The notes below the pieces were generated by a model. The model was not told where the DNA came from, did not search any database, and saw only the letters and a program-made list of their open reading frames with translations. Below, in pieces: positions 27,181-36,363 of a DNA stretch of 64,000 nucleotides (its first letter is position 1; each line of letters opens with the position of its first letter). Location of the stretch: assembly GCF_029194005.1 (NCBI RefSeq), contig NZ_JARFVA010000003.1, positions 62,001 through 126,000 on the forward strand, written 5' to 3'. The stretch is from Flagellimonas okinawensis. GTDB taxonomy: Bacteria; Bacteroidota; Bacteroidia; Flavobacteriales; Flavobacteriaceae. The position numbers and the translations under genes were made by a program.

Positions 27181-28314
27181 ATGGATACATCAACACTTCC
27201 AAAAGGAAACAATACCACAGAAGATTTTATGCCCATCAACGGAACCGATTACGTTGAACTATATGTGGGCAATTCCAAGCAAGCGGCCCATTACTATAAA
27301 GCGGCCTTTGGATTTCAATCCTACGCGCAAGCCGGCTTGGAAACAGGATTAAAAGACCGTGAGAGCTATGTAGTAGTACAGGATAAAATTCGTCTGGTAC
27401 TTACCTCCCCCCTAAAAAGCGGTACGGAAATTGGCAAACATATAGATAAGCACGGTGATGGGGTAAAAGTTGTCGCCCTTTGGGTCGATGATGCCACCAT
27501 AGCCTACAACAACGCCATGGAACGCGGCGCCACATCGTATATGGAACCTCGGGTTGAAGAAGATAAAGACGGTAAGGTGGTCCGTGCCGGAATTTATACT
27601 TATGGTGAAACCGTACATATTTTTGTGGAACGCAAAGATTACAATGGAACATTCCTTCCCGGTTTTAAGAAATGGGAAACGCCCGACTATAATCCAGAAC
27701 CTACCGGTCTAAAATTTGTGGACCATATGGTCGGCAATGTCGGTTGGAACAAAATGAACCACTGGGTGAAATTCTATGAAGATGTTTTGGGATTCAAGAA
27801 CATCCTATCTTTTGACGACAAGGATATTTCAACGGAATACACCGCCTTGATGAGCAAGGTGATGAGCAATGGCAACGGAAGAATCAAATTCCCGATCAAC
27901 GAACCTGCCGAGGGTCAGAAAAAATCACAAGTGGAAGAATACTTGGACTTTTATGAGGACGAAGGCGTTCAGCATATTGCCGTGGCTACGGACGATATTA
28001 TCAAAACCGTTCGCGATCTTAGAAGTCGCGGAGTAGAATTCTTGAGAGTACCTGCCACCTATTATGATGCGGTTACCGACCGTGTTGGTGAAATAGACGA
28101 GGACATAGCCCCATTGAAAGAGTTGGGCATTTTGGTGGACCGTGATGATGAAGGCTATTTATTACAAATCTTCACCAAGCCAGTGGAGCCCAGACCTACG
28201 ATGTTCTTCGAAATCATACAAAGAAAAGGAGCGCAATCGTTTGGAAAAGGAAACTTTAAGGCCCTGTTCGAAGCCATAGAGCGTGAACAAGAGCTGCGCG
28301 GCACATTGCATTAA
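27181..28314 (+). CDS. hppD: 4-hydroxyphenylpyruvate dioxygenase
   Basis: HppD converts 4-hydroxyphenylpyruvate to homogentisate with Fe(II) and oxygen, the second step of tyrosine breakdown. The 377-residue protein has two vicinal-oxygen-chelate domains. The iron ligands are visible as H182 (VDHMVGNV), H265 (VQHIAVATD) and E344 (MFFEIIQRKG), with the C-terminal FGKGNFKALFEAIEREQ helix that closes the active site. The gene heads the hppD-hmgA-fahA cluster. The start codon is the first ATG after the operator, with a leader of about 40 bases. Confidence 0.97.
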   Translation: MDTSTLPKGNNTTEDFMPINGTDYVELYVGNSKQAAHYYKAAFGFQSYAQAGLETGLKDRESYVVVQDKIRLVLTSPLKSGTEIGKHIDKHGDGVKVVALWVDDATIAYNNAMERGATSYMEPRVEEDKDGKVVRAGIYTYGETVHIFVERKDYNGTFLPGFKKWETPDYNPEPTGLKFVDHMVGNVGWNKMNHWVKFYEDVLGFKNILSFDDKDISTEYTALMSKVMSNGNGRIKFPINEPAEGQKKSQVEEYLDFYEDEGVQHIAVATDDIIKTVRDLRSRGVEFLRVPATYYDAVTDRVGEIDEDIAPLKELGILVDRDDEGYLLQIFTKPVEPRPTMFFEIIQRKGAQSFGKGNFKALFEAIEREQELRGTLH

Positions 28315-28335
28315 AAATTGTAATTTAAGAGAGTA

Positions 28336-28367
28336 AAATATCGGGTGTAATTCTGCACCCGATATTT
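28336..28367 (+). other. 12-bp hairpin between hppD and hmgA
   Basis: AAATATCGGGTG and CACCCGATATTT are perfect 12-base arms with an 8-base loop, 21 bases after the hppD stop. No long T-run follows, so it is more likely an RNA-stability or partial-termination element inside the operon than a full terminator. Confidence 0.6.
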
Positions 28368-28393
28368 AAATTCATCACTTAAAACACCAAGCA

Positions 28394-29551
28394 ATGCCTA
28401 TCTATCATAAACTCGGGAGAATCCCACAAAAACGACACACTCAATTCGAGAAACCTGATGGAGGACTCTATTACGAGCAACTTTTCGGGACAATCGGTTT
28501 TGACGGCATGTCTTCACTATCTTATCACGTACACCGACCCACACAGGTAAAGGAAATAGGAAAAGCCTTGGACGTGAGTCCAAAAATTGCAGTTGAAAAA
28601 AACATTGCCAGCAGAAAATTCATCGGTTTCGATGTTGCCCCAAAAGATGACTTCTTGGAAGCTAGAGAGCCGCTATTGGTGAACAACGATGTTCATGTAG
28701 GATTGGCAGCACCCAAAAAATCCGTTACGGACTATTTTTACAAAAATGCCGATGCCGACGAAATGCTCTTTATCCATAAAGGATCGGGAACCCTGAAAAC
28801 CTTTTTGGGGAACATTCCTTTTGAGTATGGGGATTACCTCATCATTCCCCGTGGGATGATCTATCAAATTGAATTTGACACCGAGGACAACCGCATACTG
28901 TATGCCGAATCCTTTCACCCGATATATACGCCGAAGCGTTATCGCAACTGGTTTGGGCAACTACTGGAGCACTCCCCTTTCTGTGAGCGCGACTATAAAT
29001 TGCCACAAGACCTAGAGACATTTGATGAAAAGGGTGAGTTTTTGATGAAAATCAAAAAACAGGGCATGTTGCACCAACTGGTCTATGCCACACATCCTTT
29101 TGATGTAGTCGGATGGGATGGCTACAATTATCCATATGGTTTTTCCATTCATAATTTTGAACCGATAACAGGTCGCGTACACCAACCGCCACCGGTGCAC
29201 CAAACTTTTGAGACAGGTGCTTTTGTAGTTTGTTCCTTCTGTCCAAGGTTGTACGATTATCACCCAAAAGCTATACCTGCACCCTACAATCACTCCAACA
29301 TTGATTCTGATGAAGTTTTATATTACGTAGATGGTGATTTTATGAGTCGGACAGGTATAGGTCCCGGTTATATTTCCCTACACCCGGCAGGTATTCCGCA
29401 CGGACCTCATCCTGGCACCTATGAGGCCAGTATAGGCAAAAAAGGAACGGAAGAACTCGCAGTGATGATCGATACCTTTAAGCCACTTCAAGTAACAGAG
29501 AATGCTCTTAAAATTGATGACGGCAAATATTATAAATCTTGGTTGGAGTAA
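28394..29551 (+). CDS. hmgA: Homogentisate 1,2-dioxygenase
   Basis: HmgA opens the ring of homogentisate to maleylacetoacetate. The 385-residue cupin protein begins MPIYHKLGRIPQKRHTQFEK and has FVVCSFCPRLYDYHP before the metal site. Candidate iron ligands are H300 (YNHSN), E307 or D306 (DSDEVLYYVDGD) and H336 (GIPHGPHPG). It is shorter than the classical proteobacterial and human enzymes (about 430-445 residues), as in other members of this bacterial branch. It lies between hppD and fahA; the gap to fahA contains a REP-like palindrome. Confidence 0.93.
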   Translation: MPIYHKLGRIPQKRHTQFEKPDGGLYYEQLFGTIGFDGMSSLSYHVHRPTQVKEIGKALDVSPKIAVEKNIASRKFIGFDVAPKDDFLEAREPLLVNNDVHVGLAAPKKSVTDYFYKNADADEMLFIHKGSGTLKTFLGNIPFEYGDYLIIPRGMIYQIEFDTEDNRILYAESFHPIYTPKRYRNWFGQLLEHSPFCERDYKLPQDLETFDEKGEFLMKIKKQGMLHQLVYATHPFDVVGWDGYNYPYGFSIHNFEPITGRVHQPPPVHQTFETGAFVVCSFCPRLYDYHPKAIPAPYNHSNIDSDEVLYYVDGDFMSRTGIGPGYISLHPAGIPHGPHPGTYEASIGKKGTEELAVMIDTFKPLQVTENALKIDDGKYYKSWLE

Positions 29552-29572
29552 AATGAATTCGTTATTGTCTTC

Positions 29573-29637
29573 TGTCATTTCGAGCGCAGTCGAGAAAAGA
29601 AGGCTTTGTATCGCTATCAACTGCGCTAGAGCTGACA
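29573..29637. repeat. REP-like palindromic repeat, copy A
   Basis: An imperfect inverted repeat is bounded by TGTCA and TGACA. The left arm contains TCGAGCGCAGTCGA (29580-29593), and the right arm a decayed ACTGCGCTAGAGC. The same 14-base core occurs in copies B and C. It fills most of the hmgA-fahA gap. Confidence 0.75.
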
Positions 29638-29650
29638 AATTCAATTTTAA

Positions 29651-30874
29651 ATGATTATTGAGATACCTAAGAACTCAGATTTTTCAATTCACAATATTCC
29701 TTTCGGGATTTTTTCCACACAGGACAGAAGTCCACGAGTAGGTGTTGCTGTCGGCGAATACATTTTGGATTTGGCCGCTGTGGCCGAGTTGGATGTGTTC
29801 GACTTCAATACGGCATTGCTGGAAAAAGATACCCTGAACGATTTCATTTCCCTCGGGAAAGAAATCACTGCACGAGTTCGAAAAAAGATTCAATATTGGT
29901 TGAAAGACGATAATTCCGTTTTAGCCGGAAAGCCAGAACTTTTCGTAAAGCAGTCCGATGCCCAGATGCACATGCCCGTAGCGGTCGGGGACTATACAGA
30001 TTTTTATTCCAGTTTGGAGCATGCCACCAATGTTGGCAAAATGTTCCGTGACCCCGAAAATGCTCTTCTACCGAATTGGAAACATATTCCCGTGGGGTAT
30101 CATGGAAGGGCAAGTTCCATTATTGTGAGCGGACAACCTATTCATCGACCCAAGGGACAGACCATGCCCAATGGTGCTGAGTCGCCTGTATTTGGCCCAA
30201 CAAAACGTTTGGATTTTGAACTGGAAATGGGCTTTATCTGCGGCAAGGACACCCAATTAGGTGAATCCGTTTCCACAAAAGATGCTGAGGATTATATTTT
30301 CGGACTGGTACTGTTCAACGATTGGTCGGCACGCGATATTCAAAAGTGGGAATATGTGCCCCTGGGTCCATTCTTGGCCAAGAATTTTGCATCGTCTATT
30401 TCTCCATGGGTGGTGACCTTGGAAGCCTTGGAACCTTTCAAAATTAAGGGCCCCGAACAAGAACCTGAAGTATTGCCCTATCTAAAATATGAAGGTGAAA
30501 AGAATTATGATATCAGCCTAGAAGTGGAGATCAAACCAGAACAGGGCGAAGAAACCTCTGTCTGTTTTAGCAACTTTAAACACATGTACTGGAACATGAC
30601 CCAGCAATTGGCGCATCATACAGTAAACGGTTGCAACATCAACATTGGGGATATGATGGCCTCCGGAACGATTTCGGGCAAAGAAGAAAACAGTTTTGGT
30701 TCTATGTTGGAATTATCTTGGGGAGGTACAAAATCCATCAAACTAAAAGATGGCAGCGAACGGAAATTTATTGAAGATGGCGATACGGTGACCATGAAAG
30801 GTTACGCTCAAAAAGACGATATTAGGGTCGGATTTGGTGAAGTGACCACCAAAGTGTTACCTGCTAAAGAATAA
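29651..30874 (+). CDS. fahA: Fumarylacetoacetase
   Basis: This enzyme hydrolyses fumarylacetoacetate to fumarate and acetoacetate, the last step of tyrosine breakdown. The 407-residue protein has the N-terminal SH3-like domain (SIHNIPFGIFSTQDRSPRVG), metal and substrate residues in DFYSSLEHATNVGKMFRD, FELEMGFICG and FNDWSARDIQKWEYVPLG, and GDMMASGTISG near the end. Length and ends match the family. It is the third gene of the catabolic cluster. The ATG at 29651 lies 13 bases after REP copy A. Confidence 0.95.
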   Translation: MIIEIPKNSDFSIHNIPFGIFSTQDRSPRVGVAVGEYILDLAAVAELDVFDFNTALLEKDTLNDFISLGKEITARVRKKIQYWLKDDNSVLAGKPELFVKQSDAQMHMPVAVGDYTDFYSSLEHATNVGKMFRDPENALLPNWKHIPVGYHGRASSIIVSGQPIHRPKGQTMPNGAESPVFGPTKRLDFELEMGFICGKDTQLGESVSTKDAEDYIFGLVLFNDWSARDIQKWEYVPLGPFLAKNFASSISPWVVTLEALEPFKIKGPEQEPEVLPYLKYEGEKNYDISLEVEIKPEQGEETSVCFSNFKHMYWNMTQQLAHHTVNGCNINIGDMMASGTISGKEENSFGSMLELSWGGTKSIKLKDGSERKFIEDGDTVTMKGYAQKDDIRVGFGEVTTKVLPAKE

Positions 30875-30887
30875 ATATAGTTTCAGG

Positions 30888-30960
30888 TGTCACATTGAGC
30901 GCAGTCGAAATGTCATCTGAATTTAATTTCAACCATATCTCGACTGCGCTCGATATGACA
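30888..30960. repeat. REP-like palindromic repeat, copy B (complete)
   Basis: The best preserved copy has left arm TGTCACATTGAGCGCAGTCG and right arm TCGACTGCGCTCGA (30940-30953) ending ATATGACA, so the whole 73-base unit can fold into one long hairpin. It lies between fahA and the flavin reductase gene. Confidence 0.85.
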
Positions 30961-30976
30961 AAATAAATCAATCTAA

Positions 30977-31846
30977 ATGATCAAGACCTTAGACCCGACC
31001 ACCATACCGCAACCGGAACTGTACAGCATTTTATCGACCGCTGTGGCACCAAGACCCATTTGCTTTGCAAGTACGGTAGATTCAGAAGGAAATGTAAATC
31101 TGAGCCCTTACAGTTTCTTTAATGTATTTAGTTCCAACCCACCGGTAATGGTGTTTTCTCCCACGAGAAGCGGAAGGGACAACTCTTTAAAGCATACCCA
31201 TCAAAATGTGGTGGAAGTACCCGAAGTGGTCATCAATGTGGTGAACCACCAAATGGCGGAGCAAATGTCACTATCAAGCACGGCGTACGACAAAGGAGTG
31301 AACGAATTCGTAAAAGCAGGCTTTACTCAAGTACCTAGCTTAAAAGTAAAACCGCCACGTGTAGGTGAAGCTCCTGTTTCATTTGAGTGCCGTGTTTTGG
31401 AAGTGGTTGAATTGGGACAAATTCCAGGCGCAGGAAACTTGATCATCGCCCAAGTGGATATGATTCATATCAACGATGAGTACTTGACCGATGATGTATT
31501 GGATACCGAAAAATTGGATTTGGTTGGTCGAATGGGCGGCAATTGGTACATCCGAGCCATTAAAGAATCCTTGTTCGAGATTCCAAAACCTATCCGGACC
31601 CATGGCATAGGCGTAGATGCTTTGCCGCAGGGTATTCGGGAGAGTGATGTTCTGACAGGTAACAATTTGGGGCGATTGGGAAACTTGGAACAATTACCTT
31701 CTTCAGAAGATATCAAAACGATTGTTGAGACCGTAGGAGTACAAGATAACACCAAAACTGAACTCCATACCTTGGCTAAACAAGTTTTAGAAGATGGTGA
31801 TACAGAAAAGGCGATGGCTCTTTTGTTATATGGTGAAAGTTTATAG
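30977..31846 (+). CDS. Flavin reductase family protein (FMN-binding split barrel)
   Basis: The 289-residue product has the flavin-reductase/DIM6 pattern: YSILSTAVAPRPICFASTVD, LSPYSFFNVFSSNPPVMVFS and VNVVNHQMAEQMSLSS, with EAPVSFECRVLEVVEL and GNLIIAQVDMIHI. It probably binds FMN and reduces it or a substrate with NAD(P)H. It lies in the homogentisate cluster, 16 bases after REP copy B, but no step of that pathway needs a flavin, so its role there is open. The C-terminal extension of about 75 residues after RTHGIGVDALP is helical. Confidence 0.85.
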   Translation: MIKTLDPTTIPQPELYSILSTAVAPRPICFASTVDSEGNVNLSPYSFFNVFSSNPPVMVFSPTRSGRDNSLKHTHQNVVEVPEVVINVVNHQMAEQMSLSSTAYDKGVNEFVKAGFTQVPSLKVKPPRVGEAPVSFECRVLEVVELGQIPGAGNLIIAQVDMIHINDEYLTDDVLDTEKLDLVGRMGGNWYIRAIKESLFEIPKPIRTHGIGVDALPQGIRESDVLTGNNLGRLGNLEQLPSSEDIKTIVETVGVQDNTKTELHTLAKQVLEDGDTEKAMALLLYGESL

Positions 31847-31861
31847 AAGCTGACATACAAA

Positions 31862-32956
31862 ATGAAAAAAAATATAGAATCCATTTTCAAGGCCCATTTG
31901 GTGCCCAAAGAAGTATACAAAGGCGGAAAGAATATTCCCCCAACAGATAAGAAAATATACAAACTATCCTCCAACGAAAATCCTTTGGGGGCATCGCCCA
32001 AGGCCATTGAAGCCATGAAAACGGCCCTGGACAAGATCGACATCTATCCCGACCAGACGGATATTCGATTACGGGAGGCACTGGTTAAAGATTTTGATGA
32101 CCAATTGACCACCGACCAATTCTTGTGCGGTAATAGTGGCTCGGAGGTAATCGATATGCTGCTTCGGGCTTTTATCAACGAAGGCGATGAAGTGATTTTC
32201 TCCAACCCTTGCTTCCTGCCCTATTCCGTTTTTTCGAGATGGTATGGTGCCCATCAGGTAGATATCCCACTTTTGGCACCCAACTACGATTTGGATGTGG
32301 AAGGTATTTTAAATGCAATCAACGAAAAGACCAAGGTCATTTTCTTGACCAGTCCCAACAACCCTACTGGAACTTACATTCCAAAATCCGTGATGGACGA
32401 CTTTATGGCCCGTGTTCCAAAAAACATCCTTGTGGTGTTTGATGAAGTGTACCGCCATTTTGCGGATGCCGAGGATTATGTAACTGCACTGCCTTATGTC
32501 TTGGAAGGTCACAATGTGGTCGGACTCAACAGTTTTTCCAAAACCTATGGTCTCGCAGGGCAGCGTATTGGATATGGATACACCACACCGACCATCGCCA
32601 ACTATGTGCGTTTGATCCACAAACCTTTTTTACTGCCATTGACGTCGATTGAGGCAGCCATTGGAGCTTTGAACGACACAGAATTTATTGAAGAAACGGT
32701 AAAGACCGTTTTGGAGGGTAGAACCTATATGGCCAAGGCCTTTGATGAGCTGGGTATAACATATTGGCCAAGTCAAGCCAACTTTTTCATCATTGACCCA
32801 CCATTCCCCGAGATGGAGTTCACAGATAAAATGATGGGAGAAGGAATCATGGTTCGACCAGTTTCACAATTTGGCGCCCCTGGCAAAGTTAGGATCACCA
32901 TTGGTGATGCCGAGGCGAATCAAGCATTGGTTAGGGCACTCACAAAAATAATTTAA
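31862..32956 (+). CDS. Class I/II PLP-dependent aminotransferase, HisC-like
   Basis: The 364-residue protein is a fold-type I aminotransferase: KLSSNENPLGASPKAIEAM, CGNSGSEVIDMLLRAF, LTSPNNPTGTYIP, VVFDEVYRHFAD and the PLP lysine in SFSKTYGLAGQRIGYG. HisC-like enzymes include histidinol-phosphate and aromatic aminotransferases. Its place 15 bases behind the flavin reductase gene in the tyrosine cluster makes tyrosine or phenylalanine transamination, feeding hppD, the best guess. A histidine-biosynthesis role is less likely because no his gene is near. Confidence 0.88.
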   Translation: MKKNIESIFKAHLVPKEVYKGGKNIPPTDKKIYKLSSNENPLGASPKAIEAMKTALDKIDIYPDQTDIRLREALVKDFDDQLTTDQFLCGNSGSEVIDMLLRAFINEGDEVIFSNPCFLPYSVFSRWYGAHQVDIPLLAPNYDLDVEGILNAINEKTKVIFLTSPNNPTGTYIPKSVMDDFMARVPKNILVVFDEVYRHFADAEDYVTALPYVLEGHNVVGLNSFSKTYGLAGQRIGYGYTTPTIANYVRLIHKPFLLPLTSIEAAIGALNDTEFIEETVKTVLEGRTYMAKAFDELGITYWPSQANFFIIDPPFPEMEFTDKMMGEGIMVRPVSQFGAPGKVRITIGDAEANQALVRALTKII

Positions 32957-32980
32957 GAATAGCTGACATTTCTTATTTGA

Positions 32981-33007
32981 GACATCTCGACTGCGCTCGA
33001 TGTGACA
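32981..33007. repeat. REP-like repeat, copy C (half unit)
   Basis: The right arm only: GACATC then TCGACTGCGCTCGA (32987-33000) then TGTGACA, between two converging genes. It ends one base before the stop codon of the DUF5916 gene. Confidence 0.75.
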
Positions 33008-33008
33008 A

Positions 33009-35660
33009 TTACAAAACAAAGCGATAAGTAGCTTTGACCAAAAAGATGTTTTGTGGCTTTTGTCCAAAAATGTTGTCGCCCAAACTGGAAAGAAGTCCAT
33101 TGGTTGGGTCCCCACTTCGCGATACATCCTGTGACCAGACCAGAAATATTTCCGATCCTGGTATGTATTCCCATCGAATCACCAAATTGGAACGGAACTG
33201 CACAAAGGAAAAATCTGGGTCGTCAAAGCTAAAATCCGTAACACCATCCAGGTCTTCGTCAATGGCATAACTACCATCTACTAGGCTGGTTTGATCAGCC
33301 GTATATTGTACAAAACGGTCATCAAAAGTCTTAGCCACTGGATCTACGATATGTTTAAAGTTGGAATATCGTCCACGCGAAATAAATGGTTGTCCCCAAT
33401 ACTGAATCGTAAGATTGGGATTAATGGTATAATTGAGCCTAAAGGACATACTCAAGGTCCGTTGATTTATTTCTCCGTTTAGGTAGCGCGGTGTCCCATT
33501 AACATCATCAAAGTTATCAATGAACTGTAATTTATCGTGATTGATCTGTAAAGACGGAAAAGCGGAAATCCGGAGGGCATTTATTGGTTGATAGACAAAC
33601 CCTCCTTCCATATAATAGGTTTTAATGGAGTTGTCCAATGCTTTTCTTCCATTGTGGAAAAAGGAGAATCGGATTTTTTTTCTGTAGTCGGTGTTGATAC
33701 TGTTCCAAAAGCTCATCCAAGGGGACTGCCTTAATCTTGGCCCGCCCCTTAGTGCAAAATTGGAGTACTCTATGGGAGCAAAGTTAAAACCGATATTGGT
33801 ATTCCAGTTGCCCTTCCAGTTTTGCCAACTATTGGTATTAAACTGCAAATAATTATGGTTGCCCTGAAAATCCCAAGCCGTCCAATGGTTATAATTGATG
33901 CCCACCCGTCGAAACGTACTGTCTGGTTTTAGGGTTTGATAACCGATCCAGGTATAATGTCGAACATCATCGGCCTGTCGTTGAAACCCAATATCGTTAA
34001 GTTCCAGTTCCGGTGACCGCCAGGTAGCTCCGGATTCGAACTTCCAGTGACCATTCCCCACTTTTCCGATTTGAACATTGCCTCCGGTCCCGGTCAGCGA
34101 AGTCCTTGTGGTATCCACGGCCACATGGTCTGCATCAACCCTATTGAATAGGTGTGTAATGGATTGCTGGGTATTGGTGATCGCATCTTTGCTTCCACGA
34201 ACATGACTTAGGGTAAAATTCCCACCAAAATACCAATCCCGGTTAGCCCATTGGTGTTTAAAATCAAGTCCTCCCGTGTAGGCTGCATCGTGCAAAAAAC
34301 TGAGTTGTTCTGGGATTTGCTCGCGATTGGTTGCCGTGAAAATCCCACCGACATAGGAATTTCTTTGATTAAAATCCTTTTGCAGCCGTCCCACGAAATA
34401 ATTTGTAAGCGGTTCCACCATTTCCTTTCGAGTATCCCCACCACCATTTATTATGGTTGCCGTTCTACGGGCAGTTACACTCTCCAATACACCAATGGCC
34501 CAGCCATCCTTTGTTTTACCACTGAACTTGGCCGCTCCAATGATCGGTGTGTTATCGGGCTGGTCCACAAACTCACCATCAGAGGTGTCAGGATAACCCT
34601 GTGGACTTCTACCTATCCTACGGGAATAAAAAATATTGTCGGAACCAAAGGTGTTTCCCGCTTCTGACTGTGATACACGAAAATCAAAGATGTTTTTGTT
34701 CTCCACGAAAAATGGCCGGCGTTCCTGAAAAAAAATCTGGAACCCATCCAATGCAATCGCGGATGGATCGGCATCTACTTGGCCAAAATCAGGATTAACT
34801 GTCAAATCCAAAGTAAGGTCGTTGGTTATTCCGATCTTGGCATCTAGTCCCGCAGTAATGTCATTCTCGCTCCCGTCCCGAAAAGGATTCCCTTCCTCCG
34901 CTTCATAAGTCTCCGTTTTTGCCACAGTGTAGGGCTGAATCTCCAACTGTTTTTGAGGCTCTATGTTTTTCAACCCGTGTAATTCCCCAAATTCACTTAC
35001 CCATCCAGGCTGATCTACCGGTTTACGCTGCCAGACCGAACGCTCTTCGTTTCTAAAAAAACGTCTTGTTGATTGAAAGCCCCACACCTGCTCCTTCTCA
35101 CTTCCGAATTTCAGTTGACTTAAAGGAATTCGCAGCTCCGCTGTCCAGCCCTCATCGTCCACATGTGCCTTGGCATACCAAATCGGGTTCCAACTATCGT
35201 CCCAGTTATTCCCATTATTGGAAATGAACTCATCGCCTTTTACACCAGCTGCCGTAATGGTAAAGGAAAAAGCGGTTCGTTTATCGAAATAACTATCTAT
35301 GTTGAACTCGACCCAATCCCCATCAAAACCGTCTCTTCTGGACAATCTTCTTACAATCTTGTCGGGTTCAGTATCGTAGCATCGGACCCCTATATATAAG
35401 TTTTTACTATCATATAGAATCTTAAATTTGGTCTGATGGGTAGGTGGGGTATTTTCGTCGGGCTGCCATTCAATATAATCCCCGCCCCAATCTACCTGGT
35501 TCCAAACTTCCTCTTCCAAAATACCGTTGATTGTTGGTGCGGCATAATCACCCAAGGGTTTGGTCGTATATTTTTTCTTGATGATGACTTCAGTAGAATC
35601 TTGTGCTTGAGCGGAATAAATAAAGAATAGGGCCAGGATGACCAGGACAACGTTTCTCAC
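33009..35660 (-). CDS. DUF5916 outer-membrane protein with CBM9-like N-terminal domain
   Basis: The 883-residue protein has a signal peptide (MRNVVLVILALFFIYSAQAQ), a carbohydrate-binding-like domain (about 30-240: INGILEEEVWNQVDW, FKILYDSKNLYIGVRCYD, WTAELRIPLSQLKFG) and then the DUF5916 region, whose PDFGQVDADPSAIALDGFQI and FQERRPFFVENKNIFDF are hallmarks. The rest is rich in amphipathic strands and ends in the aromatic FLVKATYRFVL, so an outer-membrane barrel is likely. Function is unknown; it is common in Bacteroidota and is sometimes suggested to handle carbohydrate or peptide ligands. The gene stands alone. Confidence 0.9.
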   Translation of the reverse strand: MRNVVLVILALFFIYSAQAQDSTEVIIKKKYTTKPLGDYAAPTINGILEEEVWNQVDWGGDYIEWQPDENTPPTHQTKFKILYDSKNLYIGVRCYDTEPDKIVRRLSRRDGFDGDWVEFNIDSYFDKRTAFSFTITAAGVKGDEFISNNGNNWDDSWNPIWYAKAHVDDEGWTAELRIPLSQLKFGSEKEQVWGFQSTRRFFRNEERSVWQRKPVDQPGWVSEFGELHGLKNIEPQKQLEIQPYTVAKTETYEAEEGNPFRDGSENDITAGLDAKIGITNDLTLDLTVNPDFGQVDADPSAIALDGFQIFFQERRPFFVENKNIFDFRVSQSEAGNTFGSDNIFYSRRIGRSPQGYPDTSDGEFVDQPDNTPIIGAAKFSGKTKDGWAIGVLESVTARRTATIINGGGDTRKEMVEPLTNYFVGRLQKDFNQRNSYVGGIFTATNREQIPEQLSFLHDAAYTGGLDFKHQWANRDWYFGGNFTLSHVRGSKDAITNTQQSITHLFNRVDADHVAVDTTRTSLTGTGGNVQIGKVGNGHWKFESGATWRSPELELNDIGFQRQADDVRHYTWIGYQTLKPDSTFRRVGINYNHWTAWDFQGNHNYLQFNTNSWQNWKGNWNTNIGFNFAPIEYSNFALRGGPRLRQSPWMSFWNSINTDYRKKIRFSFFHNGRKALDNSIKTYYMEGGFVYQPINALRISAFPSLQINHDKLQFIDNFDDVNGTPRYLNGEINQRTLSMSFRLNYTINPNLTIQYWGQPFISRGRYSNFKHIVDPVAKTFDDRFVQYTADQTSLVDGSYAIDEDLDGVTDFSFDDPDFSFVQFRSNLVIRWEYIPGSEIFLVWSQDVSRSGDPTNGLLSSLGDNIFGQKPQNIFLVKATYRFVL

Positions 35661-35829
35661 TAGTTTGTTTTTTGATTGAATGATAACCTAAAGACCTAGG
35701 AAAATTAGGTGAGTTACACTATTCCTGTTTTTTAAACTTTTTTTAACACTTTACAAATCTATCTTTCCATGTATTTTTGCGGCCAAAGATTGAATTTGAA
35801 AAAAGTGAAAAAATATTCCCGACCAACCG

Positions 35830-35860
35830 TTTGTAATTCAATCTAATAATTGTACATTTG
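35830..35860 (+). promoter_or_regulatory. Promoter of rplM-rpsI
   Basis: TTTG (35830-35833), 19 bases, TACATTTG (35853-35860) is a perfect Bacteroidota promoter. The leader (about 43 bases) begins with a small hairpin CCCG/CGGG at 35864-35876. A second TATTTTTG at 35772-35779 could be an upstream promoter. Confidence 0.8.
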
Positions 35861-35907
35861 CAGCCCGTTAATCGGGATAGGTTATTTAAATCAATAATAT
35901 TCGAGAA

Positions 35908-36363
35908 GTGGACACATTAAGTTATAAAACTATTTCCGCCAATAAATCTACCGTTGACAAGCAATGGTTATTGGTTGATGCTGAAGGACAGACATTAGGA
36001 AGATTGGCGTCTAAAGTAGCCAAAATACTTAGAGGGAAATATAAGACCAACTTTACCCCTCATGTTGATTGTGGAGACAATGTTATTGTCATCAATGCTG
36101 AGAAAATTGACATGACAGGTAATAAATGGGATGATAAGGAATATCAAAGATATACCGGATATCCTGGTGGGCAACGTTCCGCTTCCGCTAAAGAAGTATT
36201 GGAAAAACATCCTGAGCGCATCATCGAGAATTCCGTAAAAGGAATGCTTCCAAAAAACAAACTTGGAGCCGAGCTTTTCAGAAACCTAAAGGTATACGCA
36301 GGTGCTGAGCACGGTCAAGAGGCGCAAAAACCAAAACAAATAAACTTAAACGACTACAAATAA
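35908..36363 (+). CDS. rplM: 50S ribosomal protein L13
   Basis: The 151-residue protein has the L13 core: [58 protein letters not shown] and GMLPKNKLG. The start is GTG at 35908, the usual position for Bacteroidota L13 ([13 protein letters not shown]). Its stop codon overlaps the start of rpsI (TAATG), so the pair is translationally coupled. Assembly into the 50S subunit is its known role. Confidence 0.97.
   Translation: MDTLSYKTISANKSTVDKQWLLVDAEGQTLGRLASKVAKILRGKYKTNFTPHVDCGDNVIVINAEKIDMTGNKWDDKEYQRYTGYPGGQRSASAKEVLEKHPERIIENSVKGMLPKNKLGAELFRNLKVYAGAEHGQEAQKPKQINLNDYK

Noticed and set aside
31465..32043. A 192-codon leftward frame across the flavin reductase and aminotransferase genes
   Set aside because: It spans two real genes in antisense, and its Ser/Pro-rich sequence has no recognisable features.
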